Shown here in pieces: positions 35,471 to 43,589 of a stretch of DNA of 47,537 bases. The DNA is taken from NCBI GenBank assembly GCA_002633005.1, contig NMRA01000223.1, positions 105,512-153,048 on the forward strand, given 5' to 3'. Every line of letters begins with the position of its first letter. Position 1 is the first letter of the stretch. The notes below the pieces were generated by a model. The model worked only from the letters and a program-made list of their open reading frames with translations, was not told the origin of the DNA and made no database searches. The DNA is from Phoronis australis. Its lineage: Eukaryota > Phoronida > Phoronidae. The position numbers and the translations under genes are program-made.

Positions 35471-35993
35471 TTATGGTTACCTCTCGTGAAGACCATGCCA
35501 GTATCTTCAATGGTGGATTCAGAGGACAGCTAAGGGGCCAGGGCCCCGGCCTCCTAAAATGCTATAAGATCATTTGGCAGTTGGGGGGGGGCAAGGGGTG
35601 AATGTCTGATGGGCAGAGCTCTACCTAATACTCTGCCCTAACACCGCAACTTAAAATCCTGGATCCGCCCGACAGCCCCTGATCTTTGCATGGATAACAT
35701 TCTCTGTAAATGGGTTATGTCTGGATTCTTATGGTTACGTAAGACCTCTCGTGAAGACCATGCCAGTATCTTCAATGGTGGATTCAGATTACAGCTAAGG
35801 GGGTATGCACCCGGCCCCCTAAAATGCTACAAGATCAATTTGGCAGTTGGGCGGCAGGGGGTGAATGTCTGATGGACGAAACCCTACTCTGCCCCAACCC
35901 CCCAACTCAAAATCCTGCCCCCCCCCCAACGCCCCTGATCTTTACATGGATAACATTCTCTGTAAAGGTGTTATGTCAGGATTCTTAAAAAGC
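35471..35993. repeat. 265-bp tandem duplication inside copy 2
   Basis: CTCTCGTGAAGACCATGCC occurs at 35481 and again about 265 bp later at 35746. The following 240 bp are repeated with substitutions and differences in G/C runs. Copy 1 has the matching region once (complement around 21600-21830). Confidence 0.85.
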
Positions 35994-37245
35994 ATACTGT
36001 TATATTTGCTATTACCTCATTGTTTTCAGGTGTCTATTAACTTGGCGGAGTACTTGGAAGAACTAGACATCAAAACATTTGCATCGAAACAATCACCCAG
36101 GGGTGGTATTGGAATGTTTACTTCGACGTGGCAGGTAGAGCTTCATATGTTTCATTGTTGAGTTAAAAATAGTGCTGCTATCAGGGTTTGAATTTGAAAC
36201 AATATGATATATGTCTTTGGTTTAGCCAATGGGCTTATAATCTTTAACAGGCTCACTGATTCTTGTAGTCATTTGGTCAAGTCAATGTAAAGCTTCTTAG
36301 TTTTGCTATAACTTTCAAAAACTACACTCGGAAGTATACGTGTGATATTAAACTTTCCGTTCTAATCCTGGTTTTGCCGGCTAAATGTCCATGAAGCATT
36401 AGTAAGAAGTTCTACCCTGGCTTGAGAGAGATAGTTAAAATACAACTAGCTCTGCTCATTATGTAGAGTTGTGCCTTTTCTTATCAGATTAACGAATTAA
36501 ACAATGATAAGTTCATAAAAATAATGGTAATTGTAGTTTATTGCAGTTGCCAACAGTTTCACCATTTGATAACAATTATTAATTAATTTGTCATAGAACT
36601 TCAACTAAAAATACAGAACACGATATCTGGTTAGCCTGAAATCCAATTTTATTAACACATTAAGTTTTGTCATATGCACGGTTTGTTCTAGATTGTGATA
36701 GCATGATAAGTGACCATGTGCATGTTTTATATTCAAGTTGTATAGACTAAAATTGTTCTGAATGTTGCGAATCCAGGATTAAAACTTAATTCAAAACAGT
36801 ATGTGGAAAACTGACCCACTGCAGTGTATGCTTGAAGTAAACTTGCAGACTAGTCTTGCACTTGAATCTTGGAGAGTGATTGGTTAAATTTTGAGTTTGA
36901 AGACTATTTTTAGGCTCTGTATATAAGTCAGGAAGTTTTACAAATTAGTGTTGTATAAACAGCACGATAAATATCCAACAAGTTAAGTTGTCTTATACTG
37001 ATAGCTTTTACTCTTCTGTTATTATTTTTTTTGGCTTTATTGTAGAGTGTGCCTTCAACAATCGCCGGAGAAGGAAGGCTACACAGACCACGCAACTTAC
37101 GCACTTACGAACTGCAACTCATGAACATATGAATTCAATATGAGCTCAGAAACGTGTATTTGTAGTCACAAAACATGGATTATTTGCCTGTGAAGCTAAG
37201 CGAGCAGATCCAGGTAAAGAAGATTAAATGGCTTGTGGTTTACCA

Positions 37246-37746
37246 TAGGGCCCTTTCACATTGACTTAACTCTTGTCTGAGCGGAGCATCGGCGTACACT
37301 GCGAAGTTAACTGAACCGTTCATTCTGGCTTCGGTAGTTAATGAACTTCGAAGTAAACAGTTGGTGACGCTGTCGTGATCGAAAGTATCGCAAGGTAGCA
37401 CTGCACGCTAAGATGTGACAAGTTGGGAACATTTACATGTGTTAATTGACATAAAACTTATTTTTAAATTGATTGGTGATTATTATAGCAAGGCATAAGC
37501 AACTATTAGCCATCGCACTACTATGCAATTGTTAATGATAACAGTTGCCCCTGGCAATAACTTCGATGGGACTAAAGTTGATCGTTTATACAGCGTGGCA
37601 GCGTTGACGCTAAGCAATTAATTCCACCTGTTTAGTGCGAAGTTAACTGGCGATGTTAACTTCCTTCCTAGACTAAAATGTAAGCGTTCATACTGACATT
37701 AACTCCCAAAAACGTCGAAGCGTCGATGTTAGTATGAAAGGCCCTA
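37246..37746. mobile_element. Nested MITE, copy B
   Basis: TAGGGCCCTTTCACATTG at the left and the complement of TAGGGCCTTTCATACTAAC at the right, each with TA at the border. It is inverted relative to copy A (25420-25912). It interrupts copy 2 at the point corresponding to copy A's position in copy 3, which suggests insertion before those two copies separated. Confidence 0.85.
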
Positions 37747-38639
37747 TATGTGTATGAAATTCAGTAGCTTTAAATTATAGGAAAAAGAATAATTGTGTGG
37801 TCAAAGGTCTAAGTTTTCTAATTTCCATCTCGTATAACCAGGTTGTACTTAGGGTTACTTTTAGTGAAACTTGTTCGCACCATGGAGTGTATAGGATTTA
37901 CTGTTTTTATGATTGTCAACAAAACGAAACTTTGACTTTTAAATTGATAGGTTGATAAGGTTGCAAACAATTATAGGTGATTCTAGGCACTATTTCTAGC
38001 ACAAGGATTGTACTTCCCAAAATCAGGCCTGTGGCCCTTGTCGATAAACTTTTAGTTACCTATTATGTTTTATGTTATGCTTTTGTCTCTGCGGATATTG
38101 TTGGATTTTGCATATTAAGTTATTTGTTATTCTTGGTGCCAATGCTGTAATTTTACTTGAAGAACTTTGCCGTTAAAACTTAGACTTTTGTTGTAGTCCT
38201 TCCTGGCTCTGTAATCACATTTTCTTTGGTTGTGTTTCATGATTTGGTAGTGATTTTTCTGTTTGTACATTCCATTTTGCTCCCTCAGTTATTGCATAAT
38301 TGTCATAGTCTGAGAACGATGGAAATAATGAATATATAATTAGCCTCATTTAGTTTTCACTGCATTGTATGCATGACAGTTGATGAACTGATTTTTGAAA
38401 TGTTTCTGGTTTTTAAGATTTTGATATTTCACTTATGTTCACTTATTTTAAGGAACTAGTGTATTTTAGGAAGTGCATTTTATTTTCTGCAATTAATCAC
38501 TGTTAATGAAATGTTAATAGCAGTCTAGTTTGTTAAATCTTGATGAGAATCATTAAATTTTTTACTGTACTCCACTCTTGTTTTAGTGAAAGTCGAAATT
38601 TTTGACTGTCTGTCCTAATGAAACTTATTTCTTTTAGAA

Positions 38640-39008
38640 AACTTCAGTTTTCCAAAGTTAGTTCCTTGAAAACCAATGTTCGGAAAACCTAGTTTTCAAA
38701 AAGTTAAGTTTTGATGACTCATGTTTGTTACTAAAAACTTGTTCCAAAACTAAAGTTTTTCAAAAACTTAAGTTTCTGAAACTTAAGTTTCTGAAACTTA
38801 AGTTTTCCAAAAACTTAAGTATTTTGGAACAAGTTTTTTGGAACGAACTTAAGTTTTTGAAAAACTTAAGTTTTCAGAACTCATTAAGTTATTGAAAACT
38901 TACGTGATGAAAACTTAAGTTCGTTCCAAAAACTTGTTCAAAATACTTAAGTTTTCGCCAAGAACCTAAATTTTCGGGAAGAAAAACTTCAGTTTATTTT
39001 TGTAAGGG
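38640..39008. repeat. CTTAAG-palindrome array, other end of copy 2
   Basis: CTTAAG units with TTTTGGAACAAG and TTTGGAACGAAC spacers, ending at GTAAGGG. Confidence 0.9.
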
Positions 39009-39130
39009 GGTTACTAAAAGTAAGGAATACGGTCTTACACGAACACTCTCATTTCACAAATATTGATACAATCATCTTAGTAACTAGCAGTGCTGTGTAT
39101 ATTCTCGGTCTCTTAGACTTTTGCTCATGT

Positions 39131-40412
39131 CATGTCCTGAACACACCCACTAGCACAAGAAACTGTAGTAACACCACATTTATCAACCTTCACTCTGATC
39201 AGGGTTCTATTGTGAGTCAGCATGCGTGAATAATTGGCTGATAAGCTGCCTCTGGAACTACTTTTGGCTGAATGGATGATCAGGCCATAAAATGATAATT
39301 AGCCAAGACCAGTTTCTAATGCAACAAAGAATAATATCGTAGCATCACCTAGCCTTGGTGGAAAGCTGTATAGTGTATCGGCTCTAATAAACGCTTAGAT
39401 TCATGGGGAGGGGATTCTTATTGTAGCCTACGGCAATTGAAACCCGGTTTCCCAAAAGAGTAAACTCGGAAGCTAGGATTCATCAAATTTGCGCTCTGTG
39501 ACGTATTTTTAGCCTATGACAGTCTTTCTACAAAATTGTGGTGCATTGCTATGAACTTCCGTTGTTAAATTACGATAATTATTCAAAAAATTGTGCTCAT
39601 CACAGGGCGAAATCTTGCCGACTGATGCGTCGCTGAATCGCCATCGTCAATAGTAAAACATGAACTCCTGAATAAAAATATAGTTTCGACTCAACAAATT
39701 ACCTGAAATCCTCCTGATGTTTTACAATTTTTAAAGTTCATATGGAGTACAGATTAATTGCGATTAAGTCAAAATCTGCGCTACATCGTACCCCACAACA
39801 CGAGAAAAATCTCTGGATGAACACACACGTTGTTGTCACGTGAAGTTTGTTTTGAAGTTCGTCTGCGTATGAGAGTGAGTGCCGGAGCGTGCGTGTGTGG
39901 GTCATCGACGATTCACTTTTATGCAGGAAAATGGCATTTACTAGATTGTTTTTTCATTTAAACGGCTGCAACGTGCAAGGTGAGTGCTGGTTAATTCACA
40001 GATTTAGTGTGCACAGGCTGACGGTAGTTAGCTCTACAGTGGAGTAATAATAGTCCAAGGCTCGATCTACATGTTGGGACGAAGTGAACTACCCGGGCCG
40101 TGTGAAATTTCTGGGTCTAACGGAGACACTGACGCAGTGGTCAGCCAGCTCGCTGTATCAAGACTATGGCCAAATCCAAATTCGTTTTATCGTGTCCCTG
40201 TTAATAATAACGGCATGCTAAAGTTTCTTAATTTTCGTACTTCAGGAACATAACAATCACGTGTTTTGTACGCATACGTGCACGCCGCAGATCACATCTC
40301 GGAAATAGCCGACTTGACGGATGACAACGAATGAGCACAATGATATTAAACAACGTCGTTTTACAGATTGTAAGATTCATAATGAACGTATTTTTAATAT
40401 TGCAATGCATGT
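39131..40412 (+). repeat. Dispersed repeat R, copy 2 (longest)
   Basis: The first part (39131-39304) matches the last 170 bases of the window (47368-47537). The second part (39607-40412) matches 28846-29669. The ATG at 39932 gives MAFTRLFFHLNGCNVQ before AAG|GTGAGT (donor about 39980), which is open here but stopped in copy 1. The region after the matching acceptor (GTGTGCACAG, about 40017) has stops and a frameshift here but is open in copy 1. Confidence 0.75.
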
Positions 40413-41476
40413 GTGATTTTGAAATCAACTTATAAACAATGTAGACACACGTGAATGTGATGCCATAGTATGGAGATTAAATTCTACTCGCATACATCCC
40501 AAATTCTGACACCATATCTATTATTGATAGTGGCAATTTGACCAGTCGCCCTAGTTACCGTTATTATATTTTAGCGAATAATTTTCCTGGAAGTTCTTGT
40601 GCCCTGAATTCTAAGGGCATGGGGTAAGACGTAAATTTTCACTAGGGGTTGGGTACTGATCATAGGGGCGTTCTATGGGATGGGGATTCCAGATGCCATC
40701 ACGGCGTATGAGAGCTTATTAAATAAATGAGTTTCTTCCACGAGTACAGTGCCGTGCAAGTATCTACAAAGGGGCAATACATGCACAAATTCAAATGTAT
40801 CGAGATATTTCGGCTACTTTTAGGGCAAATTATGTATATCCAGAACTGTGAAGAATTTTGTTGTATCCTTAGCTCTGGAATCATGACTGTGATTGTGTGT
40901 GCATGGTTGCATTTGCTCCATTTTACTAACCGCTGGCAGGTCGTTGATTCGACACGCGTTCCCGTTACGCTCCTGTCTGAGCCAAACAAATCAGTGGGTG
41001 TAATGCATTTCATAGGTGTATCAAATGCCATGTTTGTTTCATTACACCTACAATAGTTTCACGTTTCTGCAGAACAACATGCAAAACAGTATCACTCACG
41101 TAACCAAGTAGGCCTTCCCCTATGAATAAACAGAATTGAAGCCCACTTAGGGTCAATATTCTCCTGAATATAAAACAGGTGATGCATTTGGCAAGGGTAC
41201 AAAATAAGGACTAGGCAGTAATCATATCTTTCGATTGATAATTCCAAAAATGACCCCAAACTAGTCATGTTTACAGTGTGCTTTACTGTTCTAGGTATTT
41301 TTTGATGAATGTGTTTATTTTGAGGCAACTATTAGCTACTTAGATCCCAGAAGAGTCTCACCGAATACTTGGTGATAGCATTGGTAATAAGTGCTGTATC
41401 AATATGGTTTACTTTGTTATTGCGTTGGCATTTCATTTGTTACATTATGAAGTTAACAACCTGTCATCTCCTGCAG
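40413..41476. other. Unique stretch before the second kringle exon
   Basis: Overlapping 110-codon frames on both strands (40699-41056) have no motif. The stretch ends in CATCTCCTGCAG, the kringle acceptor. Confidence 0.5.
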
Positions 41477-41749
41477 AACCGTGCGCAATGGACAAGGATG
41501 GAAGGGACTATATTGGATTGAACTCGACTACTCGCAGAGGGGAACGGTGCATGAGCTGGTCACACCCAGATGTGGTGATAAAACTTCATGACACTAGCAT
41601 AGGAGAAGCTGGATTTAACTACATGCCCATGCAAGCTAAAAGGTCAAATTTATGTAGAAATAATGACTACAGACCAAACGGTCCTTGGTGCTTTATCGAG
41701 GGCCGATTTCCGGCTTGGGACTACTGCGGAATTGAACTCTGTAACAAAA
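41477..41749 (+). CDS. Kringle-domain exon, complete
   Basis: This encodes a full kringle in 91 codons with all six cysteines: EPCAMD (1), RRGERCMSW (2), RSNLCRN (3), NGPWCFIEG (4), WDYCG (5) and IELC (6). DYIGLNSTTRRGERCMSW fits the Y.G..S.T..G..C..W pattern. The acceptor is CTCCTGCAG (41476) and the donor AAAA|GTAAGT (41750). Both borders are phase 1, as in the WSC and first kringle exons, so it could be part of the same gene or of a neighbouring paralogue. The domain suggests an extracellular protein-binding role. The next exon is not in the window, which beyond this point is mostly repeats. Confidence 0.92.
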
Positions 41750-41910
41750 GTAAGTTTCAATTGCATGACACAATTGACCAATTGTACCAGAGTTAAACTA
41801 TTTTCACATAAAGCACCTCGCCGACCACGTCCCCAAAATGTGTAACGAAAGCTGAAACTTCCCTCATATAGAATATGGTATCACCGTCTGTGCAAAAGTC
41901 TAACGGTAAC
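41613..41910 (+). repeat. Segment duplicated at 42524-42821
   Basis: The 298 bases match 42524-42821 with a single mismatch seen (GCAAAAGTC versus GCAAATGTC). The duplicate begins right after a single N. The match ends exactly where the copia LTR begins. Confidence 0.95.
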
Positions 41911-42231
41911 TGTTGATGTGCTAGCAGTGAAAGGCATTCTGTTCGGTTAGGAACGTTGAATGCGCGACACAGTGCGAGAACGCGGTCCAAGGATAATACT
42001 AGTCTGAAGGAGGATAATAGTTTTATTACATACTCTTCTGCCGATACTACTGAGTCTGTTACAATCCATGCGATCATACACTTATATAGTGACATACATG
42101 AATCATAACAGGATATACTGAACAAACATGTTTACTACAATTCCTCATGTTGGGGGTGTATTACATAATACTTAATTCTCTGAACTACTCCTACACATGC
42201 ACTCACTGGGATATGAGATCATACTCTAACA
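41911..42231 (-). mobile_element. Copia-type long terminal repeat (3-prime LTR)
   Basis: Read on -, it begins TGTTAGAG at 42231 and ends CATCAACA at 41911, giving TG...CA ends with a short inverted TGTTR/YAACA. It is preceded by a polypurine tract AAGGGGGAG (complement, 42232-42241), as expected before a 3-prime LTR. It is inserted in the intron 161 bases after the kringle donor. The 110-codon frame at 41793-42125 crosses the junction and is not real. Confidence 0.85.
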
Positions 42232-42273
42232 CTCCCCCTTGATCTCATATTCGTCACATTTATTATGCAATCT

Positions 42274-42519
42274 TTAATTACAAACATTATTTCCAAAAAC
42301 ATAGTTCACAAACTTCTGTAGTTTCACTTTTGACAACTTCGTAAACATATCTGCAATGTTTTCACATAAGCCAAAACAATATCCAGTAATACTGTGTCTG
42401 TCATCAGATGATCCCCAATCTGCATCACTAAAACCAATAATTCTCAAACCATTTTTAGACTTTCTAAATCTGAGTGAATAATCCATAGTTCCTTTCAAAT
42501 AGCGTAACACCTGTTTCAA
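42274..42519 (-). pseudogene. Ty1/copia RNase H fragment, internally deleted
   Basis: The start reads KQVLRYLKGTMDYSLRF, then GFSDADWGSSDDRHSITGYC. This is the copia connection and RNase H beginning (ADW..D..R.S..GY.F.L). It jumps straight to ENIADMFTKLSKVKLQKF, the usual RNase H C-terminus. The middle of the RNase H domain, including the STEAEY-type catalytic block, is missing in frame. The stop is followed within about 30 bases by the polypurine tract and LTR, as in intact elements. The 5-prime side runs into the single N at 42523, so the rest of the element is absent from the assembly. Confidence 0.85.
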
Positions 42520-42522
42520 TTT

Positions 42523-42523
42523 N
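42523..42523. other. Single-N contig join
   Basis: One N separates copia sequence from a second copy of the kringle exon end. It marks an assembly join, not biology. Confidence 0.9.
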
Positions 42524-42660
42524 ATTTAACTACATGCCCATGCAAGCTAAAAGGTCAAATTTATGTAGAAATAATGACTACAGACCAAACGGTCCTTGGT
42601 GCTTTATCGAGGGCCGATTTCCGGCTTGGGACTACTGCGGAATTGAACTCTGTAACAAAA
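42524..42660 (+). CDS. Duplicate 3-prime part of the kringle exon (probable assembly artefact)
   Basis: This is identical to 41613-41749, covering kringle cysteines 3 to 6 and the donor. It lacks the first half of the exon and any acceptor. The intron then continues past the point where the first copy is interrupted by the LTR (GGTAAC then AACTCACC). The simplest explanation is the other haplotype, without the insertion. It should not be counted as a third kringle. Confidence 0.85.
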
Positions 42661-42821
42661 GTAAGTTTCAATTGCATGACACAATTGACCAATTGTACCA
42701 GAGTTAAACTATTTTCACATAAAGCACCTCGCCGACCACGTCCCCAAAATGTGTAACGAAAGCTGAAACTTCCCTCATATAGAATATGGTATCACCGTCT
42801 GTGCAAATGTCTAACGGTAAC

Positions 42822-43060
42822 AACTCACCTGGAACAACCTTTGCAGGACAAAAAGTAAGCAAATTGCGATTTTCCTAGGAATCACATCACCAAACAGCTG
42901 TTCGGAAATGAGCTCCAGAATGCCCACCAAAAACATTAATTCTCAGCCTGTATCGTCACAGTGAACTATTGTCCCTGGGTTTCTTTAATGTTTTTCCCTG
43001 TGCATGTTTTTTCAGAGTTTTATTGTGATCCGAGTATTCTCTTCTTAATATTCTTCAGAG
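42822..43060. other. Intron continuation, then start of repeat element
   Basis: No exon was seen. GTCCCTGGGTTTCTTTAATG (about 42970) matches the start of the hairpin/tandem element at 31505. Confidence 0.5.
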
Positions 43061-43077
43061 TATTCTGTGTTATTACT

Positions 43078-43520
43078 CTGCGCGTTAAAGCGCAGATTTT
43101 TACTGTTCTACGTATTTTATCTTCTTAATATTCTTATTAGTCTGCTCGTGCAAGCGCAGGATTTTACTGTCCTACGTATTTTATCTTCTTTTTACTCTGC
43201 GCGTAAAAACGCAGAGTTTTGCTGTTCTATGTATTTTATTACTCTGCGCGTGCAAGCGCAAAAATTTGCTGTTCTACGTGTTTTATCTTCTTATTAATCT
43301 GTGTGTGCAAGCGCAGAATTTTACTGCTCTACGTACTTTGTCTTCATATTACTCTGCGCGTGCAAGCTCAGAGTTTTGGTGTTCTACGTATTCTATCTTC
43401 TTATTCATGTTAATACTGTGCGCGTGCAAGCGCAGTTTTACTTTTTCTACGAATTTTATCTTCTTATTACTCTTTGCGTTCACGCGCGAAGTTTTACTGA
43501 TCTACGCATTCTATCTTCTT
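43078..43520. repeat. Hairpin minisatellite, eight units of about 47-63 bp
   Basis: Units start near 43078, 43141, 43197, 43244, 43299, 43353, 43416 and 43472. Each contains a hairpin of the form CTGCGCGTGCAAGCGCAG, then TTTTACTGTTCTACGTA and TTTTATCTTCTTATTA. Stems vary: some units keep full pairing, others have lost one arm. The several 60-110-codon frames here are all repeat-derived. Confidence 0.9.
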
Positions 43521-43532
43521 AATATTTTTATT

Positions 43533-43565
<33 letters not shown>

Positions 43566-43582
43566 GTTATTATTATTATTAT
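43533..43582. repeat. ATT trinucleotide microsatellite
   Basis: A run of ATT units with one GTT interruption. Confidence 0.95.
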
Positions 43583-43589
43583 TCCGTCA

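Larger units (their letters stand above)
33102..39008 (-). mobile_element. CTTAAG-family DNA transposon, copy 2 (full length, about 5.9 kb)
   Basis: Both ends are present. The left plus-strand end begins CCCTTACAACAATGAACTT (33102). The right end finishes TTTATTTTTGTAAGGG (39008), whose complement is CCCTTACAAAAATAAA. CTTAAG-palindrome arrays lie inside both ends. Read on the minus strand, the order is left array, the 1.9-kb part shared with copies 1 and 3, the interior shared with copy 1, then the right array. Nested within are a MITE (37246-37746) and a 265-bp tandem duplication (35471-35993). No transposase or other domain was seen, so it is probably non-autonomous. No clear target-site duplication was found beside the ends. 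Interior open frames (34655-34897, 35690-35872, 35865-36161) are not conserved in copy 1. Confidence 0.75.

Noticed and set aside
36301-36700. Open frames and hairpin-like stretches in the copy 2 interior as genes
   Set aside because: The corresponding part of copy 1 does not preserve any frame.
42574-42756. A third kringle domain
   Set aside because: It is identical to the end of the exon at 41477-41749 and starts at a single N with no acceptor; treated as haplotypic duplication.
43078-43520. Regularly spaced hairpins considered as a CRISPR-like array
   Set aside because: The spacers are themselves repeated, units vary in length, and the context is an animal genome; it is a minisatellite.
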